Source: JARBAU01 sp029237525
GTDB taxonomy: Archaea > Thermoproteota > Nitrososphaeria > Nitrososphaerales > Nitrososphaeraceae
Direction of reading: 5' to 3'
NCBI GenBank assembly: GCA_036555705.1
Contig: DATBKT010000087.1
Span: 124,001-188,000 of the forward strand
Length of the DNA: 64,000 nucleotides
The notes under the pieces were generated by a model. That model searched no databases. It was given only the letters and a program-made list of their open reading frames with translations, and had not been told where the DNA came from. Within the stretch, counting starts at the first letter, position 1; each line of letters opens with the position of its first letter. The position numbers were made by a program, and so were the translations under genes. Positions 1 to 7,820 of the stretch are shown one piece after another.

Positions 1-581
1 CCAGTTATTGTTCCACCAGTTCCACACCCCGTAAAGAAGTGGGTTAAATTCCCTGCCATTTGCTTCCAAATTTCCGGCCCTGTGCTTTCATAATGCGCCA
101 TATAGTTTGCATCATTTTCATACTGATTAGGCATGTAGTATAGATCAGGCCTAGGCTTTGATATCGCAGTTGCTAAAGCGATACTTTGATCTGTACCTGC
201 TCCTACTCTAGGACATAGGTCATCTGAAGTCTCATGAACTGTTGCACCTAATTTTCTCAAAATGTTCTTGGTTTCTTCACTTACTTTCTCAGGTATCACT
301 ATCTCAACTCGATATCCCAATGTACTGGCTATTCCAGTCAATGCAATACCTGTATTCCCTGATGAAGGTTCAATAATTATGCTCTTATCTTTTTTTAATA
401 GACCTTTCTTTTCTGCATTTTTAATCATCCAATAAGCTGCTCGATCCTTTACTGAACCATAAGGATTATACCATTCTAACTTGGCGAAAAATCTTAAATT
501 CTTGGTCGAAAAGGATTTTAGCTCTATTGTCGGAGTATTGCCTATTCGTTCAATTAGATTGGAACTTGTCAGAGTAGTCAT
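1..581 (-). CDS. cysK: Cysteine synthase / cystathionine beta-synthase family enzyme (3' end cut by window)
   Basis: PLP-dependent beta-replacement enzyme that would make cysteine from an activated serine and a sulfur donor, or cystathionine from serine and homocysteine. The 193 codons visible start with ATG at 581 and run off the left edge. The PLP-binding lysine sits in NPYGSVKDR (about residue 45), the substrate loop PSSGNTG at about 72-78, and the glycine-rich phosphate loop GCGTGGT at about 185-191. It follows tusA by a few bases in the same direction, so the two are probably cotranscribed and may share sulfur handling. The family is certain; cysteine synthase versus cystathionine synthase cannot be told from this part. 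Confidence 0.9.
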   Translation of the reverse strand, partial: MTTLTSSNLIERIGNTPTIELKSFSTKNLRFFAKLEWYNPYGSVKDRAAYWMIKNAEKKGLLKKDKSIIIEPSSGNTGIALTGIASTLGYRVEIVIPEKVSEETKNILRKLGATVHETSDDLCPRVGAGTDQSIALATAISKPRPDLYYMPNQYENDANYMAHYESTGPEIWKQMAGNLTHFFTGCGTGGTIT

Positions 582-584
582 TGC

Positions 585-833
585 TTACTTTGCCTTTTTT
601 ATTACAAACTCAAGATCGTTATCTGCTTTTTTAACCGACACCAGCTCATGGCCGTTTCGATTAACCCATCTTGAAATATCTTCTTCTGAAGCCGGATCAT
701 CTGCTACAATTTTAATTTTCTCACCGATATGCAATTTTTCTAATTCCAATTTAGTCCTAAACACCGGCTCTGGACAGAAGAGACCGCGTACATCTATTGT
801 CTTATCGGGAATCTCATTATTAGCATTGCTCAT
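585..833 (-). CDS. tusA: TusA-family sulfur carrier protein
   Basis: Small (82 aa) sulfurtransferase-fold protein that carries sulfur as a persulfide. The family signature CPEPV is at residues 20-24, with Cys20 the expected persulfide residue, preceded by the typical D-x-R-G-L-x-C lead-in. Length matches the family. It lies between cofE (73-bp gap) and the cysteine synthase gene (almost no gap), suggesting a sulfur-assimilation or cysteine-related role. The actual donor and acceptor in archaea are not fixed by sequence, so tRNA thiolation, molybdenum cofactor or cysteine metabolism remain possible. Confidence 0.88.
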   Translation of the reverse strand: MSNANNEIPDKTIDVRGLFCPEPVFRTKLELEKLHIGEKIKIVADDPASEEDISRWVNRNGHELVSVKKADNDLEFVIKKAK

Positions 834-906
834 GTTAAGTTAATGCTAATAACAATTTCAATATATTAAAGGTTTAGAAACTTCCTTTGAATAGTGATAA
901 ATCATC

Positions 907-1671
907 TTAATGTCTAAAAAGGTCCATTTTTTTACTTCGAATCAGGATTGATGTGCCAGATGTTTTTGTCTTCCTATATGCATAGCCTCTTATTATGACC
1001 GCCGGGACCCTATTGGTTTTTCCCATAGCCAGTTCGGCTGCTGAAGCGATTTCATCTGCAACTGCTATTTCAGTTACCCTTAGCTTCTTACCGAATAAGT
1101 CAGATTTGCCTATATAACTCTCTATAGGTTCAATTCCTGCCGATCCTATCGCGACATTTGTCTGGCCGTGTCTGAAAGGTCTTCCGAATGTATCGCTAAT
1201 GACGACGGCAATTTCCTTTCTGCATTTCGTCTTTACTCGCTCTTTTAGCAATGCAGCAGATTTGTCCGGATTTTCTGGAAGCAGCAAGGCCATATCATTA
1301 GTTCGATCGACATTACTCTGATCGATTCCTGCGTTTGCACAGATAAAACCCAATTTGGTCTCCACTATTATAATTCCTCGAGACCGTTTGACTATTTCTT
1401 TAGACTCTCTACGAATTAGCTCTATCAATCTCGGATCTTTATAGCTGGAAAATGCCAACTTTTTCGATTCCACAGATGGCACAATATCATTTAAATCTAC
1501 AAACTTATTTTCAGACTTTGATACAATCTTATGGGCAATAACTAGAATGTCGTTCTGCTTAATGGATTCTCCAATTTTATCTAAGCTCTCGCAAAGTAAT
1601 TCATAAAGATCCTCGCCTGCACAAACATCTTTCTGAACTTTGATAGGAATTATTTCAATCCTCTTGACCAA
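907..1671 (-). CDS. cofE: Coenzyme F420-0:L-glutamate ligase
   Basis: GTP-dependent ligase that adds glutamate to F420-0 to build the gamma-glutamyl tail of coenzyme F420. The 254 aa match the family's archaeal length (about 250). The conserved block FGRPFRHGQTNVAIGSAGI lies in the C-terminal half and an early D-I-L-V-I-A-H-K-I-V-S-K-S segment corresponds to the family's N-terminal motif. It is the second gene of a minus-strand run (HAD phosphatase, cofE, tusA, cysteine synthase). The two F420-type oxidoreductases elsewhere in this window are likely users of the cofactor. Confidence 0.92.
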   Translation of the reverse strand: MVKRIEIIPIKVQKDVCAGEDLYELLCESLDKIGESIKQNDILVIAHKIVSKSENKFVDLNDIVPSVESKKLAFSSYKDPRLIELIRRESKEIVKRSRGIIIVETKLGFICANAGIDQSNVDRTNDMALLLPENPDKSAALLKERVKTKCRKEIAVVISDTFGRPFRHGQTNVAIGSAGIEPIESYIGKSDLFGKKLRVTEIAVADEIASAAELAMGKTNRVPAVIIRGYAYRKTKTSGTSILIRSKKMDLFRH

Positions 1672-1710
1672 ACATTAAGACTTGGCTTGGTAGTATAAAT
1701 TTTTATTTAG

Positions 1711-2364
1711 TCAGGACTTGGCTATTAAGACAGCGTTTCCGAATTTTTTTTCTAACAAATGTAGCAATATTGACAAATCCCTCACCTCGATGACCGCATC
1801 AGCCTTTTCCTTTACCTTGTCGACTGGACAGAAACCAACCGTATATCCAGACAAATCGAAAAGTCTCAGATCATTTGCGCCGTCAACCACTACTACTATG
1901 TTCTCTTTTGCAAATTTCCATTCCCTTATTATCGGCACAACTGCAGCAGCTTTATCCGATGTCACAGTCAGATTCACATCTTGTAGCTTCCCATCTTTGA
2001 AAATGAGTTCATTGGAATAAATTCTGTCAAGACCGAGCTCTTCCTTTAACCTATCAGTGATAATAGTGAAGCCACCCGAGACGGCTATTAACTTCCAACC
2101 TGCTCTCTTTAGTGCAGTGCATAAGGTTTTTGCCCCTGGCATTATTTCAAGATTTTCGGCTATTTGCTTTGCCCTCTCGAATTCTATTCCTCTGAGAGCA
2201 GCTACTCGATTACGCAATCCCTCTTCCCAATTTATTTCTCCACGTATACCCTGCTTGGTTATATCCCAAATCTCTTTCTCTTTATCCGGACCAAAGACCT
2301 GGGCTAACACTGGAAGATACTCTGCATTTAACAAAACTCCTTCTACGTCGAAGATAATCAGCAT
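1711..2364 (-). CDS. HAD-superfamily phosphatase, phosphoserine phosphatase-like
   Basis: 217-aa HAD-IB hydrolase resembling SerB/ThrH phosphatases. Motif I reads DVEGVLL (Asp6 nucleophile), motif II is VSGG, and motif III is DGANDLRLFD near residue 160-170. In typical SerB the residue two after the nucleophile is Asp; here it is Glu, which is unusual for a phosphatase because that Asp acts as general acid. A role in serine synthesis is plausible because the downstream operon carries a serine-using PLP enzyme, but another phosphomonoester substrate cannot be excluded. First gene of the minus-strand run, 39 bp upstream of cofE. Confidence 0.75.
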   Translation of the reverse strand: MLIIFDVEGVLLNAEYLPVLAQVFGPDKEKEIWDITKQGIRGEINWEEGLRNRVAALRGIEFERAKQIAENLEIMPGAKTLCTALKRAGWKLIAVSGGFTIITDRLKEELGLDRIYSNELIFKDGKLQDVNLTVTSDKAAAVVPIIREWKFAKENIVVVVDGANDLRLFDLSGYTVGFCPVDKVKEKADAVIEVRDLSILLHLLEKKFGNAVLIAKS

Positions 2365-2512
2365 ATACCGTGCTTGTTGGCAAAGCCTATTCCATTATAT
2401 ATTAATCTTGTTAATGAATTTACCCGACAAAAATAGATCAAAAGGATTCAAATCGTTTCCGTTACAATTTGATCCTGTAAAGTGTTAGATGAGAGGATAG
2501 GTTAACAAAAGT

Positions 2513-2520
2513 ATTATATC
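2513..2520 (+). promoter_or_regulatory. Probable TATA box for the 2545 gene
   Basis: The octamer ATTATATC lies 25-32 bp before the ATG at 2545. In archaea the TATA box sits about 26 bp before the transcription start, so transcription would begin at or next to the ATG (leaderless mRNA). Inferred from spacing and composition only. Confidence 0.4.
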
Positions 2521-2544
2521 ACTACGACGACATTTCTTTGCTCC

Positions 2545-2832
2545 ATGAACGAACTATCGGAATCAAAATATGTGGTTCCAGTGAAACAGGTTGAAAAGTC
2601 ACTGAAGCTAACCGATCAGGCTAAAGCCGAGTTGCACAGTGTTGGTATGATGGACGACAAAGGTAAGCTGAAGTTGAAGGGTGTCAGTCCAAAAATGTTG
2701 AAACGAATGAAACTAGAAGCAGTTGACTGTCCAGTTCTTGAGAAAGAGATAGGATTTATCCAATGTTATGTTTGTAAGAATTTTCATAGTAGAATAACTG
2801 GACAAGTGTATTGTAAAGGTGATCCTTTATAG
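2545..2832 (+). CDS. Small conserved-looking protein with four-Cys zinc-type motif
   Basis: 95 aa, not recognised as a named family. The N-terminal 60 residues are lysine-rich and helical in character. The C-terminal third holds Cys62, Cys74, Cys77 and Cys90 plus His81 (pattern C-x11-C-x2-C-x12-C), which looks like a metal site. A TATA-like box 25-32 bp upstream supports the ATG. It is followed 47 bp later by proS on the same strand and could be expressed with it. A nucleic-acid-binding role would fit the basic composition, but that is a guess. Confidence 0.75.
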   Translation: MNELSESKYVVPVKQVEKSLKLTDQAKAELHSVGMMDDKGKLKLKGVSPKMLKRMKLEAVDCPVLEKEIGFIQCYVCKNFHSRITGQVYCKGDPL

Positions 2833-2879
2833 CTTCCTCGAGGAAAGCTTCATAAATCAATAGTCATTCGACCTAATTA

Positions 2880-4334
2880 TTGAGCTCCGCAAAAGAGGTT
2901 GGTCTCACAGCAAGAAAGGAAGATAGCTTTAGTGAATGGTATGGTCAGCTTGTACTCAAGAGTGGGTTGGCTGACTATGGATCCACTAAAGGTGCTCTTA
3001 TATTGCGGCCATACGGTTATTCAATTTGGGAGTTATTTAGGGAAACACTTGATAAGCTTCTCAGAGACACTGGCCATGAGAACGGATTCTTGCCAGTAAT
3101 GATTCCTGAAACACTATTAAAGAAAGAAGAGGAGCATTTCAGAGGTTTTAATTCTGAAGTCTTTTGGGTAACAAAAGCCGGTGACAACGAACTTTCTGAA
3201 AAACTTGCCCTGCGACCTACTTCTGAGACCATTGCATATTCTGCATTCGCCAGATGGATCTCCAGCTATCGAGACCTGCCCTTCAAAATCAATTTTTGGA
3301 ATACCGCACTAAGGGCAGAAATTAAAGCGACCAAACCACTGATTAGGAACTCTGAATTTTTGTGGCAAGAAGGTCATACAGTACACGAGAGCAGAGAGGA
3401 CGCCTCGAAGGAGGTAGACCTCATTTTAAAACTATATAAAAAACTTATCGAAGAATACTTTGCTATCCCAGTTAGACAAGGTCTAAAAAGCAGTCAAGAG
3501 AAGTTCGTGGGGGCAGAATCAACAGCCTCGCTGGAAAGTCTAATGGGAGATGGTAGAGCCTTACAAATGGCAACTTCGCACCATCTAGGCCAAAATTTTG
3601 CCAAGCCGTTTGAAATAAAATATCTGGGTAGGGATAACGTAGAACACTACGCATGGCAAACATCTTGGGGAACGTCATGGCGTTTAATCGGCGCTCTGGT
3701 TATGGTTCACGGAGATAATAAGGGCCTAATTTTGCCTCCGAATATATCTCCTATTCAGGTTATCATAATCCCGATACATAAGAAAGCAGATGAAGAATTA
3801 GTAAAGGATCATTCAAAGAACGTACTTCAAGAGTTAGAACAAGCAAATATCAGAGCAAAGATTGACGAAAGGGTAGAATATACTGCTGGCTGGAAATTCA
3901 ATGATTGGGAACTGAGAGGTGTTCCTCTAAGGATAAATATTGGACAAAGAGACATTGAGAAGGACAAGTTGGAGATGTCCAGGAGAGACACATTCGAAAA
4001 GATAACCGTTGAGCGGAAAGATTTGGTCTCAATAGTGAATAGGTTGCTAACAAGCATTCAAAAAGACCTTTTTACTAAAGCTAGTGAATTCCTTTCACAC
4101 AATACTACATCTGCTCCGGATTTCGAAACTTTCAAGGAGATTATAACAACAAAAGGGGGTTTTATAGCTGCAGCTTGGTGCGGTAGTGACTATTGCGAGA
4201 CTCAGATAAAGGAGCAGAGTGGAGCTGACATTAGGATCATCCCCTCAGACGTTGATTCTGCCTCAAATCGTGCCGAATGTGTATTTTGTAGACAAAAGCC
4301 CACTATAATTGTGCTTTTTGCGAGGGCTTATTGA
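2880..4334 (+). CDS. proS: Prolyl-tRNA synthetase (archaeal/eukaryotic type)
   Basis: Class II aminoacyl-tRNA synthetase charging tRNA-Pro. 484 aa with a TTG start, the usual length of the archaeal type. The motif with RPTSETIAY and the motif 2 region RNSEFLWQEGHT identify ProRS. After the anticodon-binding domain there is the C-terminal zinc domain with cysteines in WCGSDYCE and ECVFC, and the chain ends in ARAY, the terminal Tyr typical of this subtype. No bacterial-type editing insertion is visible between motifs 2 and 3. It is a single-copy housekeeping gene and looks intact. Confidence 0.96.
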   Translation: MSSAKEVGLTARKEDSFSEWYGQLVLKSGLADYGSTKGALILRPYGYSIWELFRETLDKLLRDTGHENGFLPVMIPETLLKKEEEHFRGFNSEVFWVTKAGDNELSEKLALRPTSETIAYSAFARWISSYRDLPFKINFWNTALRAEIKATKPLIRNSEFLWQEGHTVHESREDASKEVDLILKLYKKLIEEYFAIPVRQGLKSSQEKFVGAESTASLESLMGDGRALQMATSHHLGQNFAKPFEIKYLGRDNVEHYAWQTSWGTSWRLIGALVMVHGDNKGLILPPNISPIQVIIIPIHKKADEELVKDHSKNVLQELEQANIRAKIDERVEYTAGWKFNDWELRGVPLRINIGQRDIEKDKLEMSRRDTFEKITVERKDLVSIVNRLLTSIQKDLFTKASEFLSHNTTSAPDFETFKEIITTKGGFIAAAWCGSDYCETQIKEQSGADIRIIPSDVDSASNRAECVFCRQKPTIIVLFARAY

Positions 4335-4453
4335 CTATTAACATAAATGACAAGGGATTTTTGAGCTAAAAAGTACAGCCAGTAGTAGATACAAACTTCT
4401 CAATAGGAGTAGGATTCTAATGTAAATATAAGGGCTGAGTTGATCTTTATTAT

Positions 4454-5125
4454 TTGCTGGATTTAGCTGGATTCTTGGAAATTTTTGAGAATCTAGGCTA
4501 TCTAGGTATTTTTGTTATTAGCTTCGTTGGGAGCATAATTGTGTTTGTTCCTATCCCATACTTTCCTGTTCTAGTAGCAGCCGCACTTAACAAGGAACTA
4601 GATCCTAACTTAATTTCTTTGGCAAGCGCACTTGGCGCGATTTTAGCAAAATCAATTATTTTCTGTGCTAGCTATTATGGTAGAAATGCGCTAAGCAAAC
4701 AGACGAAAAAGCGTATATATCCACTGCAAAAATTAGTTGCGAAATATGGTTCCTTCGGAGCCTTTATTGCAGCCCTAACACCTATACCTGATGATCTTGT
4801 ATATATCCCGCTCGGACTCGTAAAATATTCTCCATGGAAGTTTATAATATCTACATTCCTAGGTAAATTTATACTCAATGAAATAATTGTTTGGGGTGCG
4901 GTCTATCTTGGTAGGCCATTCATAGACAAAGTCATTTCAAAGAGCATTGACCCTCTTATGTTTATCTTAGTCACGGCAGCTAGTATCGCGATCCTAGTAT
5001 TATTAATATATCTGTCGTTGAGAATTGATTGGGAGAAATTTATAAACAAATGGTTTCCTGGGCTTGACACTAGCGACGGTGATCAGACTACAAAGAATAA
5101 TGATCAAAGTAAGCGTGACCTTTGA
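4454..5125 (+). CDS. VTT/DedA (SNARE-associated) family membrane protein
   Basis: 223-aa integral membrane protein starting at TTG. About five hydrophobic segments are visible (roughly 12-35, 45-72, 95-120, 133-152, 168-190), with the family's re-entrant region carrying proline pairs (FVPIPYFPV and ALTPIPDDLVYIPLG) and a conserved Gly-rich loop. The tail after residue 195 is charged and cytoplasmic in character. DedA/VTT proteins act as lipid scramblases or undecaprenyl/archaeal lipid carriers' recyclers in other organisms; the archaeal substrate is unknown. No operon partner is close on either side. Confidence 0.8.
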   Translation: MLDLAGFLEIFENLGYLGIFVISFVGSIIVFVPIPYFPVLVAAALNKELDPNLISLASALGAILAKSIIFCASYYGRNALSKQTKKRIYPLQKLVAKYGSFGAFIAALTPIPDDLVYIPLGLVKYSPWKFIISTFLGKFILNEIIVWGAVYLGRPFIDKVISKSIDPLMFILVTAASIAILVLLIYLSLRIDWEKFINKWFPGLDTSDGDQTTKNNDQSKRDL

Positions 5126-5827
5126 TAATGCAAATTGAAACCCTTAATTTAATCTCTACTTCTGGTTGATGGTCGACATCTAGGATTCTAAAATTTAGAG
5201 AAGTACGGTTTATCATAACGCATTTGCTAAACAATCGGTTCTATAACTAGACTTAAACCTCACTTATTGACAATTCTCATACACTATAACGTATAAATGA
5301 CGACGCCAATGTTTCTCTTCCTTTTTGGTTTTGTGACGAGGTTGGTAAATGCGAAGACGGGCCGATTAGCGTGTGGATGGGCAAGTTTTTGTCTACCAAT
5401 CAAATCTGAAAAAAGTTGAAATTTTACGATAGCAAGTTGCTTCTTTAAGATAGAAAAATCTAAAGTGACAATCAATTCTGAATACCTGGTGACTTGATTA
5501 ATCATATTATGCACCCAGGTTTTTCTTTTAAAGAAGGCGGTAAAGCTGAATGTTTGAAAAGATATAAGGCAATTCTGGTCATTTATTTTAGCGCGCCTTG
5601 AAAAAGTTTATAATGTATGTTTCCGGATGATATTTAATGAGAACCAAATTCAGCGGTTATAGCGTTTATCTTGCGTTGAAGGTTTGGCTTTATCAGTTAT
5701 TAAAAGGCAAGAAAAAGAGCGACGAAAAAGAAATTTCCATATGACGATCAAGTCAGCCAATAATTCTTAGCTGATAGAAGAATCTTTTGGTTTATAGGGA
5801 GCATTGGGGTGGTAGGTAGGTAGGTTT
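5126..5827. other. Long intergenic stretch with no convincing gene
   Basis: About 700 bp between the DedA-like gene and the IMPase-family gene. It is AT-rich. A 76-codon minus-strand frame at 5284-5514 has no recognisable features. A 35-codon plus-strand frame at 5637-5744 is listed separately. Just before the downstream gene lies a short GTAG/GGTA-type tetranucleotide iteration (about 5811-5826). No tRNA, hairpin terminator or repeat array was seen. Confidence 0.5.
5637..5744 (+). CDS. Possible 35-aa basic small protein
   Basis: ATG-initiated frame of 35 codons ending in TGA. The product begins MRTKFSGYSVYLALKVW and ends in a Lys/Glu-rich tail, i.e. an amphipathic or hydrophobic N-terminal half and a charged C-terminal half. 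A TATA-like TTTATAATG lies about 20-28 bp upstream. No family is recognised and the size makes a chance frame quite possible. Confidence 0.25.
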   Translation: MRTKFSGYSVYLALKVWLYQLLKGKKKSDEKEISI

Positions 5828-6640
5828 ATGTCAGTACTTGATATACTGAAGGAAGCAGCATTTGAGGTTTTAAATCGAACCAAATTGATCGCTGGTACTG
5901 AAGAAGCGAGTACTAAATTTGGTAAGGGTGCAGGGGGAGACATCTCGACTGGAATCGACCTTGTTGCTGAACAAGCAGTACTCGATACTTTACAAAGACA
6001 TGATTTCAAACCTACCATTTTAGGGGAAGAATGTGGGATAATTCACGGAGATACTGGATATCTCATCATGGATGCAATCGATGGCACTACAAATGCTATA
6101 CGAGGAATTCCCTTTTATTGTTGTTCGTTAGCCTTCGCTTCAGAATTTAAGTTGAGTGCTGTCACTGACGCGGTTATCATGGATTTGGGAAACGGAGATC
6201 TTTATACATCGTCTAAAGATAATGGTGCTTTTATGAACAGCAGAAGAATTGAAATTGGCAGATGGTCAGGGTCAGAGATGGAATTGCAAAATATGGTGCT
6301 AGGCATGAACATATCCGGAGTTTCTCACGAGATTTTAAACAATTTATCGAGTGTATTGTCAATGTTCAAACATGCTCGCCATTTTGGTGCGAACGCTTTA
6401 GAGTTATGTTATCTTGCTAGGGGACTTATAGATGTATATTTGGATGTCAGAAACAAAATTAGAATAACTGACATGGCGGCAGCCTATTTGGTTGTGAAAG
6501 AAGCAGGTTGCAAAATTTATTCTATGAACGGCGAAGTCCTAGATTCCGATCTTATCCCCAACCACACTTTATCATTTATTGCTGTTAGGAACGAAGCGAT
6601 ATATAAAAAAATTACATCTGAAGTTTCGGTTTTCAAATAA
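5828..6640 (+). CDS. Inositol monophosphatase / fructose-1,6-bisphosphatase family enzyme
   Basis: 270-aa metal-dependent phosphatase. The metal-binding signature MDAIDGTTNAIRG lies at about residues 78-90 and is preceded by the GEECG segment (Glu ligands); the C-terminal metal-site equivalent is ITDMAAAYLVVKEAGC. Archaeal members often hydrolyse both inositol-1-phosphate and fructose-1,6-bisphosphate, so the substrate is open: gluconeogenesis or inositol lipid synthesis. The ATG at 5828 follows a GGTAGGTAGGT run that could act as a weak ribosome-binding site. It converges on the tRNA-Asp gene 13 bp downstream. Confidence 0.88.
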   Translation: MSVLDILKEAAFEVLNRTKLIAGTEEASTKFGKGAGGDISTGIDLVAEQAVLDTLQRHDFKPTILGEECGIIHGDTGYLIMDAIDGTTNAIRGIPFYCCSLAFASEFKLSAVTDAVIMDLGNGDLYTSSKDNGAFMNSRRIEIGRWSGSEMELQNMVLGMNISGVSHEILNNLSSVLSMFKHARHFGANALELCYLARGLIDVYLDVRNKIRITDMAAAYLVVKEAGCKIYSMNGEVLDSDLIPNHTLSFIAVRNEAIYKKITSEVSVFK

Positions 6641-6653
6641 CGTATGATTGTTA

Positions 6654-6758
6654 CGCCCGGGCCGGGATTCGAACCCGGGTCGAAGGAGTGACAGTCCCCC
6701 ATACTGGACCGGAATGTATGAGGCTGGATCTAACCCAGCCGCTCTATACTACCCGGGC
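6654..6758 (-). tRNA. tRNA-Asp (GTC) with a 30-nt intron in the D loop
   Basis: On the minus strand the acceptor GCCCGGG (6758-6752) pairs with CCCGGGC (6661-6655), discriminator G at 6654. The T arm is CCGGG/TTCGAAT/CCCGG and the anticodon loop CTGTCAC gives GTC. The D arm is too long by 30 nt. Removing the segment after AGAGCGG, up to the second CGG, leaves a 75-nt cloverleaf with G18-G19 and A21 in place and a GTAT/GTAT D stem. The intron holds a 6-bp hairpin (GGCTGG/CCAGCC). The junction is uncertain by up to 3 nt because CGG flanks both sides. Confidence 0.9.
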
Positions 6759-6869
6759 ATACACATTGAGCCTTTCTAACAAGAAATTAAAATGTTTTGA
6801 TTCAGGAAACGGAATTATTCTTATAATATATTGACAAATAATCTGTCATGTAACGTTGGTCCACGTATC

Positions 6870-6876
6870 TATAAAA
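6870..6876 (+). promoter_or_regulatory. Probable TATA box of tRNA-Lys
   Basis: TATAAAA about 36-42 bp before the first base of tRNA-Lys, in an AT-rich lead-in. This spacing would place the transcription start roughly 10-15 bp before the mature 5' end. Confidence 0.4.
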
Positions 6877-6911
6877 TTAAATTGTACTATGTCTGAGCCT
6901 AAAATACAGGT

Positions 6912-7001
6912 GGGCCCGTAGCTCAGCCAGGTAGAGTACCGGACTTTTATCGATCTGAGGAGGAGATCCGGCTGTCTCGGGTTCGATTCCCGACGGGCCC
7001 G
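6912..7001 (+). tRNA. tRNA-Lys (TTT) with a 16-nt intron at the canonical 37/38 site
   Basis: Acceptor GGGCCCG (6912-6918) pairs with CGGGCCC (6994-7000), discriminator G 7001. The D arm is GCTC/GAGT and the T arm TCGGG/TTCGATT/CCCGA. The anticodon stem CCGGA/TCCGG encloses CTTTTA, then 16 extra bases (TCGATCTGAGGAGGAG), then A; removing them gives loop CTTTTAA, anticodon TTT, and a 74-nt tRNA. The intron follows base 37, the usual archaeal position. A decayed integrase lies 55 bp downstream. Confidence 0.93.
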
Positions 7002-7056
7002 AATGAAACTTGTCCATTTATTTAGGCGCTTTCATGTAATGTATTAGGAATTTGAA

Positions 7057-7557
7057 ATGTCCTTAGAGCATGAATGTGATTCTCTATCACAATTTATGTA
7101 TGGCCTGAAAGCCACTGAGAGTAGAAGACAGTGGCCACAAAGACTGAAGATGTTCTTCAACTTCCTAAAAATTGAGGGGGATCTAGATCATCAGCCAATA
7201 TATTTTGTAAAAAAAGCTCGCGAATATCCTCAACGGGCTCAGGAAAGTTTCATTCAGTATATTTAATTCCAAAATGGCAGGGTGAGGGCCGAAGAGATTT
7301 CACACTCCACAGTCACAAATTACTTTAAACCGGCTAAAGAAGTAACTAAGGAAATGCTGTCGATGCTTGCTGCTGTGCCCATCTACATTTTACTCAAAGT
7401 GCTGCTGGAAAATGCTAGAAAACGATTTAGGTTCTATTACGCTAAGGCTTGTTTTGACCTTATTAACAAAATTGAAAGTGAAACTGATAAGGAGGGATTT
7501 CTCAGTGGGGGTTTGGAATGGTACAATAAAGTCGTAAATAGAACTACTAAATTATAA
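7057..7557 (+). pseudogene. Decayed tyrosine-recombinase-type integrase fragment, interrupted by TAA
   Basis: Two consecutive pieces in the same frame (7057-7266 and 7282-7557) are separated by a TAA at 7264-7266. The first piece (FMYGLKATESRRQWPQRLKM...) and the start of the second (EEISHSTVTNYFKPAKE) resemble the N-terminal SAM-like core-binding domain of archaeal integrases, with a T/S-R-x-x-Y/W-x-x-R-L-K pattern. After about residue 100 the sequence no longer looks like an integrase: no catalytic R...HxxR...Y is visible and it ends after about 166 codons. Its place immediately after a tRNA gene is what is expected of an integrated element's relic. Assignment is by pattern recognition only. 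Confidence 0.6.
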
Positions 7558-7638
7558 GTTATCAATATGGAGCTAGTAGAAAAGGACGCTAGTAATTAGT
7601 ATAGAACGTTCCTTAAATAGACTCCCCTTGCGGTCCTT

Positions 7639-7662
7639 TCTAGAATTTATAGAAGTTCTAGA
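7639..7662. terminator. Perfect 7-bp inverted repeat between convergent genes
   Basis: TCTAGAA and TTCTAGA are separated by 10 bases. It lies between the integrase remnant (plus) and the exported-protein gene (minus), whose 3' ends face each other. It could be a transcript-end hairpin or simply a protein-binding dyad; no long T tract follows. Confidence 0.25.
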
Positions 7663-7820
7663 CCAGTGCTAGGTATAGAAGTAACTTGGGGTGTACCTCC
7701 AACATGACTGAACCTCTATCCTTACTTATTACCCATAGGCTGCTCTTGTTCTACGTTGCGAACGAATTAATCTCTTCTTATCCGAGAGAGACCGAATGAG
7801 TGACTTGCCAGCATGATTAC

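Noticed and set aside
5284..5514. 76-codon minus-strand frame in the 5.1-5.8 kb gap
   Set aside because: No recognisable motif and no promoter-like element at its start.
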